Positions 9,670 to 17,280 of a DNA stretch of 64,000 nt are shown piece after piece. Position numbers and translations under genes: made by a program. The DNA is from Alistipes sp. (GTDB lineage Bacteria > Bacteroidota > Bacteroidia > Bacteroidales > Rikenellaceae), in the NCBI GenBank assembly GCA_017547175.1, contig JAFYQI010000010.1, positions 1 through 64,000 of the forward strand. The letters are read 5' to 3'. The notes beneath the pieces were generated by a model. That model was not told the DNA's origin. It saw only the letters and a list, made by a program, of their open reading frames with translations, and did no database searches. How positions within the stretch are numbered: the stretch's first letter is position 1; each line of letters starts with the position of its first letter.

Positions 9670-10413
9670 ATGAATTTCACCTTAAAGATATGGCGTCAGA
9701 AGGACGCAAAATCGAAGGGCGCATTCGAGACCTACAAGGTAACCGATATTTCGGCCGATACCTCGTTCCTCGAGATGCTCGACATTCTGAACAACAACCT
9801 CGTACACGAGGGTAAGGATCCCGTGGCTTTCGACCACGACTGCCGTGAGGGTATCTGCGGTATGTGTTCGCTGCACATCAACGGTCTTGCACACGGTCCC
9901 GGCCAGGCCGCTACGACCTGCCAGATCTACATGCGCAAGTTCAAGGATGGTGACACGATCACGATCGAGCCGTGGCGTTCGGCTGCCTTCCCCGTGATCA
10001 AGGACCTCGTAGTAAATCGTGGTGCTTACGACCAGATTCTCCAGGCCGGTGGTTACGTTTCGGTGCGCACGAACTCGGTGCCCGACGCAAACGCTATTCC
10101 GATTCCGAAGGCTGACGCTGACGAGTCGATGGATGCTGCTGCCTGCATCGGTTGCGGTGCTTGCGCTGCTACGTGTAAGAACGGCTCGGCGATGCTCTTC
10201 GTAGCTGCTCGCGTATCGTCACTGGCTAAGCTGCCGCAGGGCCGCGTAGAGGGTGCTCGTCGCGCCAAGGCCATGGTTGCCAAGATGGACGAGCTGGGCT
10301 TCGGTAACTGCACCAACACGGGTGCTTGCCAGGCCGAGTGCCCGAAGGGTATCTCGATCGCGCATATCGCCCGCCTGAACCGTGAGTTCCTGGCTGCAAA
10401 GCTGCAGGACTAA
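9670..10413 (+). CDS. sdhB: Succinate dehydrogenase/fumarate reductase iron-sulfur subunit
   Basis: 247 residues carrying all three clusters: 2Fe-2S (CREGICGMC plus a later Cys), 4Fe-4S ([11 protein letters not shown]) and 3Fe-4S ([15 protein letters not shown]). It relays electrons between the flavin of SdhA and the hemes of SdhC. The stop is followed by a strong terminator at 10431. The last 47 bp of the gene are repeated, with mostly synonymous changes, at 10539-10585. Confidence 0.96.
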   Translation: MNFTLKIWRQKDAKSKGAFETYKVTDISADTSFLEMLDILNNNLVHEGKDPVAFDHDCREGICGMCSLHINGLAHGPGQAATTCQIYMRKFKDGDTITIEPWRSAAFPVIKDLVVNRGAYDQILQAGGYVSVRTNSVPDANAIPIPKADADESMDAAACIGCGACAATCKNGSAMLFVAARVSSLAKLPQGRVEGARRAKAMVAKMDELGFGNCTNTGACQAECPKGISIAHIARLNREFLAAKLQD

Positions 10414-10430
10414 TACGATTGTCATACGCA

Positions 10431-10463
10431 AAAACGAGTGGCCGAAAGGTCACTCGTTTTTTG
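10431..10463 (+). terminator. Terminator of the sdhCAB operon
   Basis: Stem ACGAGTGGCC / GGTCACTCGT with GAAA loop, preceded by A-run and followed by TTTTTT. One G-T wobble. Confidence 0.9.
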
Positions 10464-10538
10464 TTGTGCAGAGGCGACCAATATGCGCATCGCGCAATTG
10501 TTATTTACATCCCCCCTCCCCCTTGACAAGGGGGCGAT

Positions 10539-10585
10539 TCGCCCGCCTGAACCGTGAGTTCTTGGCCGCTAAGATTCAGGACTAA
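10539..10585 (+). pseudogene. Duplicated 3' end of sdhB (last 15 codons)
   Basis: These 47 bp align without gaps to 10367-10413, the end of sdhB, at an offset of exactly 172 bp. They encode [14 protein letters not shown] and a stop, against [14 protein letters not shown] in the intact gene. Five of 47 bases differ; three are synonymous and the last two together change one Leu to Ile. There is no upstream remainder of the gene. The copy is followed by its own hairpin terminator (10604). The spacer between the copies (10464-10538) holds a C-rich inverted repeat (CCCCCTTGACAAGGGGG). Confidence 0.85.
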
Positions 10586-10603
10586 GACTAACGGTTTCAT
10601 CCC

Positions 10604-10634
10604 AAAAAAAGAGAGCCCGAAGGCTCTCTTTTTT
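10604..10634 (+). terminator. Second terminator, behind the sdhB remnant
   Basis: Stem GAGAGCC/GGCTCTC with CGAA loop, flanked by A7 and T6, so it should work in both directions. Its layout resembles the terminator at 10431, as if gene end and terminator were duplicated together. Confidence 0.85.
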
Positions 10635-10801
10635 ATTATCCATGAGCGAGCGATCTGCACGATACGCGCAACCGTCATCCACAACCCTTGCGCCCGATAT
10701 TGCAACCGATCCGGAGCAAAAGAGCGCTCGACAGAGCACTTCGAAAGCGATCTTTTCTTACAGAATTTATCCAAAGTCGCGGTTTTCAGTAATTTTTATT
10801 G

Positions 10802-10809
10802 TAAATTTG
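10802..10809 (+). promoter_or_regulatory. -7 box of the alpha/beta hydrolase operon
   Basis: TAAATTTG matches TAnnTTTG and ends 9 nt before the ATG at 10819. No TTG was found at the -33 position; the region there is TTTT. Confidence 0.5.
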
Positions 10810-10818
10810 CGCCCGATT

Positions 10819-11595
10819 ATGTTGCATTACAAGACCATAGCCACAGAGGACACAAAGCCCTGGATCGTCATGATTCACGGCGCCGGAGGCAGTAGCGCGG
10901 TGTGGTATCGTCAGATTGGCGACTACCGCGACCACTTCAACCTACTACTGATCGATCTGGTAGGACACGGTGGCTCGATGGCCCAAATCGTAAGCAAAGA
11001 GTTCAGCTTCGAGCGTGCCGCCGAACAGGTGATGGAGGTGGTCGATCACCTGAAGATCGAGCGCGCCCACTTCATGGGGCTTTCGCTAGGCAGCATCATC
11101 GTCCGCGTGATTGCCGAGGAGCATCCCGATCGCGTCGATTCAATGGTTTTGGCCGGTGCTGTAACGCAACTTGGTTGGGAGGCACGCACGCTGCTCCGCC
11201 TGGCCGATTGGTTCAAACACATTGTCCCCTATCGCATCCTCAAATGGTGCATCGCAAAGGCCATCATCCCGCAGAGCCGTTACGGCAAATCAATGCGCCT
11301 CTTCCTGGAAAATGCCAAGAAGGTGTCGTTTGACAACTTCCTGCGTTGGCTCACCCTGAGCGACAACATCACGGGGCGTCTGGGGCGTCTGTTTGCGAAA
11401 AAGCTGCCGATTCCGACCCTCTACCTCATGGGCGAAGGCGATTACCTCTTCCTGCCACCCGTCTATCTGGCAGCGCAGGTTTCGGGCGACTATGCCTCGG
11501 TTGTCATCGTACCCGATGCAGGTCACGTTTGCAATATCGATAACAAGAACTTCTTCAACCACGCCTCGCTGACTTGGCTGCTGAAGTTGAAATAA
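10819..11595 (+). CDS. Alpha/beta fold hydrolase
   Basis: 258 residues, cytoplasmic. It has the oxyanion HGAGGSS segment near residue 20, a nucleophile elbow G-L-S-L-G, an acidic residue in MGEGDYLF and a catalytic histidine in PDAGHVCN, so the Ser-Asp-His triad is complete. The substrate is unknown. The start is placed at 10819 because the 59 codons upstream look non-coding and contain the -7 box. It is the first of three closely spaced genes (8 bp, then 37 bp) with a hydroxyacid-dehydrogenase-like and an aspartate-dehydrogenase-like protein, so a shared small-molecule pathway is likely but cannot be named. Confidence 0.85.
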   Translation: MLHYKTIATEDTKPWIVMIHGAGGSSAVWYRQIGDYRDHFNLLLIDLVGHGGSMAQIVSKEFSFERAAEQVMEVVDHLKIERAHFMGLSLGSIIVRVIAEEHPDRVDSMVLAGAVTQLGWEARTLLRLADWFKHIVPYRILKWCIAKAIIPQSRYGKSMRLFLENAKKVSFDNFLRWLTLSDNITGRLGRLFAKKLPIPTLYLMGEGDYLFLPPVYLAAQVSGDYASVVIVPDAGHVCNIDNKNFFNHASLTWLLKLK

Positions 11596-11603
11596 AATCC
11601 GTC

Positions 11604-12503
11604 ATGAAATTCAAGAAATTGGTTGCTATCGAGCCGGTTAGTCTGATCCCGTCGGCCGAAAAGGAGTTGTACACCCTCGCAGATGAGGTGGTGCTCTACA
11701 ACGATATGCCCGCCACGGACGAGGAGATCGCTGTTCGCGTGGGCGATGCAGACGCCGTGCTGTTGAGCTACACCTCACGCCTGGAGCGCGTGGCCATGGA
11801 GAAGTGTCCCAACATCCGCTATGTGGGCATGTGTTGCTCCTTGTACACACCCGAGAGTGCCAACGTCGATATTCGCTATGCCGAGAGCCGCGGTATCACC
11901 GTAACAGGTATTCGCGACTACGGCGACGAGGGTGTTGTGGAGTATGTCGTGAGCGAGCTGGTACGTCTGCTGCATGGCTTCGACGAGGAGCCCTGGGAGG
12001 GTATGCCGCGCGAGATCACGGGGCTGAAGGTCGGCGTGGTCGGTCTGGGTAAGTCGGGTGGCATGATTGCCGATGCGATGCGCTTCTTCGGGGCTGAGGT
12101 GAGCTACTTTGCCCGCTCGGAGAAGGCGTGGGCCACGGAGAAGGGCTACCGCTTCCTGCCCCTCAAGGAGGTGCTCGCGACGAGCGATGTGGTCTTCTGC
12201 TGCTTGAATAAAAATACGGTATTGCTCCATGAGGCGGAGTTTGAGGTCCTCGGCAAGGGCAAAGTGCTCTTCAATACGGGCCTGTCGCCCGCTTGGGACG
12301 AAGCGCCGATGGTCAGCTGGCTTGAGAGCGATCCCAAAAACCGCCTCTACTGCGACACGCTGGGTGCGTTGGGTGGCGAAAAGTGGATGTCGCATCCGCA
12401 GGTGCGTACCGTGAATGTCTCGACGGGCCGTACGAAGCAGGCCTTCGATCGCCTGAGCGAGAAGGTGCTGAACAACATCAAGGCGTACCTTGACCTTGTA
12501 TAA
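11604..12503 (+). CDS. D-2-hydroxyacid dehydrogenase-like NAD-binding protein, divergent active site
   Basis: 299 residues with the two-domain layout of D-isomer-specific 2-hydroxyacid dehydrogenases: an N-terminal substrate domain and a Rossmann domain with VVGLGKSGG near residue 140. The catalytic Arg-Glu-His of the family is not where expected: the usual NTARG segment is NTGLSP, the usual DVFxxEP segment is CDTLGALGG, and the usual TPHIA segment is VNVSTGRT. The protein may bind NAD(P) but either acts through other residues or is regulatory. ATG at 11604 is chosen over a TTG at 11574 that lies inside the previous gene. Confidence 0.75.
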   Translation: MKFKKLVAIEPVSLIPSAEKELYTLADEVVLYNDMPATDEEIAVRVGDADAVLLSYTSRLERVAMEKCPNIRYVGMCCSLYTPESANVDIRYAESRGITVTGIRDYGDEGVVEYVVSELVRLLHGFDEEPWEGMPREITGLKVGVVGLGKSGGMIADAMRFFGAEVSYFARSEKAWATEKGYRFLPLKEVLATSDVVFCCLNKNTVLLHEAEFEVLGKGKVLFNTGLSPAWDEAPMVSWLESDPKNRLYCDTLGALGGEKWMSHPQVRTVNVSTGRTKQAFDRLSEKVLNNIKAYLDLV

Positions 12504-12540
12504 TTCAAAATTTAAGATTCAAAATCAGCATTTCGTTTTG

Positions 12541-13335
12541 ATGAAGAAAATGCGTCTTGGAATTGTGGGCTGCGGACGGTTGAACCGCATCGTGGCCGAG
12601 GCGGTGGCCAATGGTCTGCTGCCCGAATATGAGTTGGTGGGATGCTACTCGCGCACCTTTGCAAGCGCCGAGCGTCTGGCCGGTGCGATGGCTGAGCGAG
12701 GTATCGCCTGCACGCCGTGTGCAACGATCGAGGAACTGCTGGCTCTGAAGCCCGATATCGTGGCCGAGGCGGCAACCCCTGCCGGTATGCGTGCCGTAGC
12801 CGAGAAGTGCCTCTCGAACGGTTGTTCGATTGTCTGCCTCTCGATTGGCGCCTTTGCCGATGACGAATTCTACGCTACGGTGCGTGCTACGGCTGCCAAA
12901 CATAGCACGAAGGTCTATATGGCCTCGGGTGCAACGGGTGGCTTCGATGTACTGCGCACGGCTACGCTGATGGGTGGTGCTACGGCCAAGTTCTTCAACG
13001 AGAAGGGCCCCCATGCCCTGAAGGGTACCCCTGTCTATGATGAAAAGCTCCTCGAGGAGCAGCGCGTGGTCTTCCACGGCACGGCTCGTGAGGCGATTGC
13101 CCAGTTCCCCACGCGCGTCAATGTCACCGTAGCCGCCTCGCGCGCCTCGGTAGGCCCGGCTGCCATGGAGGTGACGATGCAGTCCTCGCCCTATTTCCGC
13201 GGCGATACGCAGCGCGTCGAGATCCGCAACCCGCAGGTACACGCTACGGTCGATATCTACAGCGCAACCCCCGAGATTGCCGCCTGGTCGGTGGTAGCGG
13301 TGTTGCAGAATATCGTCTCGCCGATTGTCTTTTAG
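12541..13335 (+). CDS. Aspartate dehydrogenase-like (DUF108) NAD(P)-binding protein
   Basis: 264 residues. The N-terminus MRLGIVGCGRLNRIVAE is a Rossmann motif, and the central SGATGGFDVLRTATLMGG matches the conserved substrate region of the L-aspartate dehydrogenase/DUF108 family. Known members oxidise L-aspartate to iminoaspartate or act in related amine redox steps. NadB/NadA/NadC partners are not nearby, so a role in NAD synthesis is not supported; it more likely works with the two preceding genes. ATG at 12541 or 12550 are both possible. Its final codons (GTC TTT TAG) lie within the repeat at 13327. Confidence 0.7.
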   Translation: MKKMRLGIVGCGRLNRIVAEAVANGLLPEYELVGCYSRTFASAERLAGAMAERGIACTPCATIEELLALKPDIVAEAATPAGMRAVAEKCLSNGCSIVCLSIGAFADDEFYATVRATAAKHSTKVYMASGATGGFDVLRTATLMGGATAKFFNEKGPHALKGTPVYDEKLLEEQRVVFHGTAREAIAQFPTRVNVTVAASRASVGPAAMEVTMQSSPYFRGDTQRVEIRNPQVHATVDIYSATPEIAAWSVVAVLQNIVSPIVF

Positions 13336-13417
13336 GCAAGGGGATTAAGGGTTACTAAAGGTTATTAAAGGCTGCCAAGGAGTTTTCATAGCCCCTTAGC
13401 AGCCTTTAGTCGTCTTT
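13327..13417 (+). repeat. Direct repeat copy 1, at the end of the aspartate-dehydrogenase-like gene
   Basis: A 91-bp segment that recurs as an 81-bp version at 14634-14714. The last 41 bp of both copies are identical. It begins within the last two codons of the upstream gene and includes its stop. Inside is a strong hairpin (AAAGGCTGCyAAGG...CCCCTTAGCAGCCTTT), which could terminate both the plus-strand operon and the minus-strand tlpA-like gene. Weak similarity continues about 15 bp past each copy. Nothing else is recognised up to 13465. Confidence 0.85.
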
Positions 13418-13465
13418 CAGCTCCGTTTATCGGTGTTTCTACGCGCCCATCATTCCCCATTCTTT

Positions 13466-14590
13466 CTATTTCAACGCTTGTTCTAATGCCCGATAGAAAT
13501 CCTCGCTCTCGCCGACAAAGATGCGGTGAATCACACCTTCGGGCGAAAGGATGATTTTGGTCGGGAAACCCTCCACACCGTAGCAATGCATAGGTGACTC
13601 GGTGGGGCGCAAATCTTGCGCGTTGAAGAGCTGCAGCCACGGCAGTTCGTACTTTTCAACCGCCGCACGCCAAGGCTCCTCCTGATCCTTGCAGGCGATG
13701 CCTACAATCTCCATGCGATCGCTGTATTTGGCATAGACCTCCTTCATCCGAGGGAAACCCTTGATGCACCAACCGCACCACGAGCCCCAGAAATCGAGCA
13801 CCACCCACTTGCCGCGTAACGAGCGGAGCGACACCGACTCACCCGCCAAATTGGGCAGCGTAAAATCGGGAGCCTCTCGCCCCTCAGCGATTGTTTCCTT
13901 TGCACCCTCAAGCACGCGCTGCCCTTCAGCCGCGAGCTGCAACGACTCTTTCAAGGGGCTGAGCAGACCCTCGAAAGCCACGGCATCCACTTTATCGAAA
14001 TAAACGGGCAAACACTCCTTATCAAGCTGTGAGAGGGCATAAGCGGCACTTTCATTCGCAGGATTGGCCTCGATGTAGGCCGTCAGTTGTGCCGTCATCT
14101 TCGGTCCTGTCTGCATCATCGTAACATAGTCACCACTCTGAGCCGCCGTGTAGAGCTCACCCAGCAAAGGATTACGCTCATTACGCAAAGCCACCACCTC
14201 ACGATTCAGGATTGAGCCCTGCACCTCGGCCGTCACATGTGCACCGTACGATTGGGCATGGAGGGTCACACGCTCTCGCGGAGCAAGAAACAACTCCATA
14301 AAGCCACCACCGTTACGCAACATGCGCACGCCTCCCTCAATCTGCTCATCGAAGAGAAAGTCGCGAGGCATCAACCAAACGGCAATCGGGGTTTCGTTGT
14401 CGACGGTATAGGTTGCACGCCCATCTTCGAGGTGCAACGTATCGGTTACCTGGCCGATCGGCTGACCAATCTCGGCCACCGAAAGATAGAGTTCATCACT
14501 CGTCAAACCCTCATAGTGCAGCGTCATGCGCGTCGAACGCGCACAACCCATCATCGCAATCGCGCAAGCCACTAAAAGTAATTTTTTCAT
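13466..14590 (-). CDS. TlpA-family thioredoxin-like lipoprotein (DUF4369-type N-terminus)
   Basis: 374 residues. Lipoprotein signal with lipobox MMGC (Cys at 16), so anchored in the envelope. Residues ~20-230 resemble the DUF4369 domain common in Bacteroidetes thiol-disulfide proteins; ~240-374 is a thioredoxin fold with active site WCGWC (FWGSWCGWCIKGFP) and cis-proline segment EGFPTKI. Such proteins reduce or shuffle disulfides in exported proteins or cytochromes. It lies between two direct repeats (13327, 14634) and downstream of, and codirectional with, the M56-TonB gene. It may be an inserted gene. Confidence 0.9.
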   Translation of the reverse strand: MKKLLLVACAIAMMGCARSTRMTLHYEGLTSDELYLSVAEIGQPIGQVTDTLHLEDGRATYTVDNETPIAVWLMPRDFLFDEQIEGGVRMLRNGGGFMELFLAPRERVTLHAQSYGAHVTAEVQGSILNREVVALRNERNPLLGELYTAAQSGDYVTMMQTGPKMTAQLTAYIEANPANESAAYALSQLDKECLPVYFDKVDAVAFEGLLSPLKESLQLAAEGQRVLEGAKETIAEGREAPDFTLPNLAGESVSLRSLRGKWVVLDFWGSWCGWCIKGFPRMKEVYAKYSDRMEIVGIACKDQEEPWRAAVEKYELPWLQLFNAQDLRPTESPMHCYGVEGFPTKIILSPEGVIHRIFVGESEDFYRALEQALK

Positions 14591-14633
14591 CGCATCGAAC
14601 TATTAAGTTTGAATTTCTCATATCGCACCCATC

Positions 14634-14714
14634 GTCTTTTAGGCAACGGGATCTAAAGGTTGCTAAAGCTGCTAAGGAGTTTTCATAGCCCCTTAGCAGC
14701 CTTTAGTCGTCTTT
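14634..14714 (+). repeat. Direct repeat copy 2, between tlpA-like and M56 genes
   Basis: Matches 13327-13417; 41 bp (14674-14714) are identical. Immediately 5' the sequence still reads as codons for A-P-I-V-F-stop (ending 14642), like the S-P-I-V-F-stop end of the gene at 12541, so this copy carries the last codons of that gene although the rest of the gene is absent. It contains the same hairpin, here positioned just downstream of the minus-strand M56 gene. Confidence 0.85.
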
Positions 14715-14734
14715 AATTTCCTTTTATCTCTCTT

Positions 14735-16765
14735 TTATGCCTCCTCAAAGCGGAGCTTGATACCATACTTGGCAGCGACAGCCTTGCCATCGCGATTCTT
14801 GGCAGGGGTCCACTTGGGCGAGGACTTCACCACGCGCACTGCCTCTTTGGCCAACTGCTTATCGGCTCGACCGATCACATCGACATCGCCCACGGCACCA
14901 TTGGCCTTGACAATAAAGGTCACAAAGAGCTCCTCGCCTGCATGGGCAGTATCGTCTTTCGACAACTGATTCTGTGCCCACTGGGTAAAGCGACGATAGT
15001 CACCTCCGGCAAAGTCAGCCACGGCTGGCGTCACACCGTTGGGGGTTATTGTTTCAGCCTGGGGAGTATCCACTTTGAAGGTAACGGGAAGCGTATATTT
15101 CACATCAACCTTTTGACCTCGTTGCGTACCGGGGGTCCAGCGCGGCGAAGACTTCACCACGCGTACCACCTCATCAGAAAGCGCCTGATGGGGCGATCTG
15201 AGCACCTCAATTTTACCTACCGAGCCATCCGTTCCCACGACAAACGAAACCACTACCGGACCTTGAACACCGCTCTTTCGCAAGGCATCTGGATATTGCA
15301 CGCGCATCATCACCCACTGACGGAAGGCGTTGATGCCACCACCCTCGAATTTGGGCATCGACTCGACAATGAGAAAGACCTCCTCTTCGGCAGAGGCATT
15401 GGGCTGCTCCATCTCTGCTTTCACGGTTTCAAGCTCGGCCTTCGCTGTTTCGAGATCTGCCTTTGCTGTTGCAAGTTCAGTTTTCGACTGCTCAAGAATC
15501 TCCTTTTTCCGCTCATCATCCACCAACATAAACGGCACAGCCTCCTCGGTCTTGGCGGTCTGTTTCGGTGCGGGTGCATCGTAGCCCTTTACGACAATCT
15601 CATCCACCTGCTGCGACTCGGTGGCGAGGATCAGAGTGAGGGCAGTCTCCTCGGTGGGCGTAGTCTTGACCTCATACTGCTCGGTTCTCTTACCTATGTA
15701 AGAGCACGACAACTTATCGCCCACCTGCACCGCGATCGTGGCGCGGCCCTCCTGGTCGGTGCAGACACCTTCGCCCGTGCCGACCTTCACGACAACGGCA
15801 CCCACCACGGGTTTGCCCGCATCGTCGAAGACGCGCAGGTGGAGCATACCCTGCTCGGCGGTTTGCGAAAGTTGATTTTTTGCGCTATCTTTGTCTTCGG
15901 AATAGACATAGCGCGTCTCGGCAAAGGCCCCCAGGGCGATGCCGATGAGCGGCAAGAGCAGCAGCACCTTGGCGGCTGCCCACCGCGACGATCGTTTTTG
16001 AATCATCATGGTAATACGGTTTTTAAGGTTACTGTGATTGAAGCTGTTGGCGACCGAGTACCACCTCTCGCCAGCAGCCTTTTTTATCAATAATAGTTGG
16101 TATTCGCGTGCATTGACCCCACTGCGGAGCACCGCACGGTCGGCCTCGTATTCGTGGATCGCCTTCAAATCGCGACGCAAGAGCCACAAGGCAGGGTTGA
16201 ACCACTGCACCACCCCCACCAGGTCGAACAGCACGAGATCCCACGAATGGCGCAGGCGGATATGGGCCGTCTCGTGTGCCAAGATGGCATCGCCATTCTC
16301 TTCTAAGTCACGCTCACCCACCACGACATAGCCAAACCAGCTGAAAGGGGCCTGCGGATGGTCGGCATGTACCAAAGTAACACCACCACCCAGCTCACGC
16401 TTCGGAGCGCGTGCCACCAGGCGGCGCAGCATCACCATCGACCACACCACGCGTACGAGCATCACTACCCCACCCAACACGAAGAGCGCACTCAGCAGCG
16501 TCTCCCACGGAAAGGCCGCCTCCTGCGAAATTACCTCGGTCGGGATAGTCGTCAATTCCCCCACCGTCATCAGCGGCAACGCCACCTCCTTGCGGATTGT
16601 CACCACGCAGAAGGGCAGCAGCGACGCCACTACCAACGCCGAGAGCACCACCACACGGTTGAGCGTGTGAAAGGTCTCGCGGCTCAGGAAGAGTTTAAAA
16701 AAGAGGTAGAAGGCGGCCAGACAACCACCCACCTTGAGCGTATAGAGCATAAAGGCGTAGGACAT
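14735..16765 (-). CDS. M56 family metallopeptidase with carboxypeptidase-regulatory-like and two TonB C-terminal-like domains
   Basis: 676 residues. The N-terminal ~290 residues are a BlaR1/MecR1-like M56 unit: several transmembrane helices and the zinc motif HETAH (ILAHETAHIRLRH). Next come a beta-sandwich carboxypeptidase-regulatory-like segment (LRVFDDAGKPVVGAVV), a short alanine/glutamate coiled coil (heptads around ELATAKADLETAKAELE), and two successive TonB-C-like domains (each with a ...VRVVKSSPxWTP... signature). BlaR1 proteins sense an envelope signal and cleave the partner BlaI repressor; that role is inferred from the adjacent blaI-like gene 35 bp upstream. Bacteroidetes often carry this fusion with TonB domains; two in tandem is less usual. 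Confidence 0.9.
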   Translation of the reverse strand: MSYAFMLYTLKVGGCLAAFYLFFKLFLSRETFHTLNRVVVLSALVVASLLPFCVVTIRKEVALPLMTVGELTTIPTEVISQEAAFPWETLLSALFVLGGVVMLVRVVWSMVMLRRLVARAPKRELGGGVTLVHADHPQAPFSWFGYVVVGERDLEENGDAILAHETAHIRLRHSWDLVLFDLVGVVQWFNPALWLLRRDLKAIHEYEADRAVLRSGVNAREYQLLLIKKAAGERWYSVANSFNHSNLKNRITMMIQKRSSRWAAAKVLLLLPLIGIALGAFAETRYVYSEDKDSAKNQLSQTAEQGMLHLRVFDDAGKPVVGAVVVKVGTGEGVCTDQEGRATIAVQVGDKLSCSYIGKRTEQYEVKTTPTEETALTLILATESQQVDEIVVKGYDAPAPKQTAKTEEAVPFMLVDDERKKEILEQSKTELATAKADLETAKAELETVKAEMEQPNASAEEEVFLIVESMPKFEGGGINAFRQWVMMRVQYPDALRKSGVQGPVVVSFVVGTDGSVGKIEVLRSPHQALSDEVVRVVKSSPRWTPGTQRGQKVDVKYTLPVTFKVDTPQAETITPNGVTPAVADFAGGDYRRFTQWAQNQLSKDDTAHAGEELFVTFIVKANGAVGDVDVIGRADKQLAKEAVRVVKSSPKWTPAKNRDGKAVAAKYGIKLRFEEA

Positions 16766-16800
16766 ACTCGTTTGGTTTGTGACCCCGAGGGTCGATTTAA

Positions 16801-17157
16801 CTATTGGTTTTCGATCTTCTCGATCAACGCTCGCAGCTCCTCAACCGAGATCTTCTCCTCCTCGACCAGTGCCGAAACGGCACCCAGGTAGGAGCGGCCA
16901 AAATAGCGGTCGATCACCGAGCCGAGCGTTTGGCGCGAAAAGTCCGCCTCGCTGATTGCGGCATAGTAGCGGTGAGTTGCACCCAACGCCTCGTGGCTCA
17001 GGTAGCCCTTCGCTTCGAGCGTACGCACTTGGGTCGAAATGGTGTTGAAGTGGGGCTTCGGTTCGGGCATCATTGCCACAATCTCCTGCACGAACAACGG
17101 GCCGTGCTGCCAAAAGAGTTGCATCAAGGCCTCTTCGCGTTTGGTCAGTTTTTCCAT
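16801..17157 (-). CDS. BlaI/MecI/CopY family transcriptional repressor
   Basis: 118 residues: N-terminal winged helix (LTKREEALMQLFWQHG, then FNTISTQVRTLEAKGYL) and a C-terminal dimerisation helix pair. The family represses its own operon until cut by the partner M56 protease, which is encoded directly downstream. The A+T-rich palindrome at 17206-17222 overlaps its promoter and is the likely operator. Target genes elsewhere are unknown; beta-lactam resistance is not implied. Confidence 0.93.
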   Translation of the reverse strand: MEKLTKREEALMQLFWQHGPLFVQEIVAMMPEPKPHFNTISTQVRTLEAKGYLSHEALGATHRYYAAISEADFSRQTLGSVIDRYFGRSYLGAVSALVEEEKISVEELRALIEKIENQ

Positions 17158-17177
17158 AGTTATGAGTTTTGTTAATG

Positions 17178-17207
17178 CAAATATAACTAAACTTTTTCGT
17201 TATACAA
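17178..17207 (-). promoter_or_regulatory. Promoter of the blaI-M56 operon
   Basis: On the minus strand, TTG (17205-17207), a 19-nt spacer and TATATTTG (17178-17185) match the Bacteroidetes consensus. The predicted leader is about 15-20 nt. Confidence 0.7.
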
Positions 17208-17222
17208 CTATTTTTTATAGTT
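17206..17222. promoter_or_regulatory. Putative BlaI-like operator palindrome
   Basis: AACTAT-TTTTT-ATAGTT, a perfect 6-bp inverted repeat that overlaps the -33 region of the blaI promoter and lies about 25 bp upstream of the -33 of the divergent helix-hairpin-helix gene. Position fits autorepression; binding is inference. Confidence 0.45.
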
Positions 17223-17245
17223 TTTCAACTAAATTCTTTCGTTTC

Positions 17246-17276
17246 TTGGTATTTGAAGGTCGATTTACTACCTTTG
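17246..17276 (+). promoter_or_regulatory. Promoter of the helix-hairpin-helix gene
   Basis: TTG (17246-17248), 20-nt spacer, TACCTTTG (17269-17276). Only 4 nt separate the -7 box from the ATG at 17281, so the mRNA is probably leaderless. Confidence 0.7.
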
Positions 17277-17280
17277 CAAC

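Noticed and set aside
13327..14714. Insertion sequence around the tlpA-like gene
   Set aside because: Flanking repeats are direct, not inverted, and no transposase is encoded; treated as a direct-repeat pair instead.
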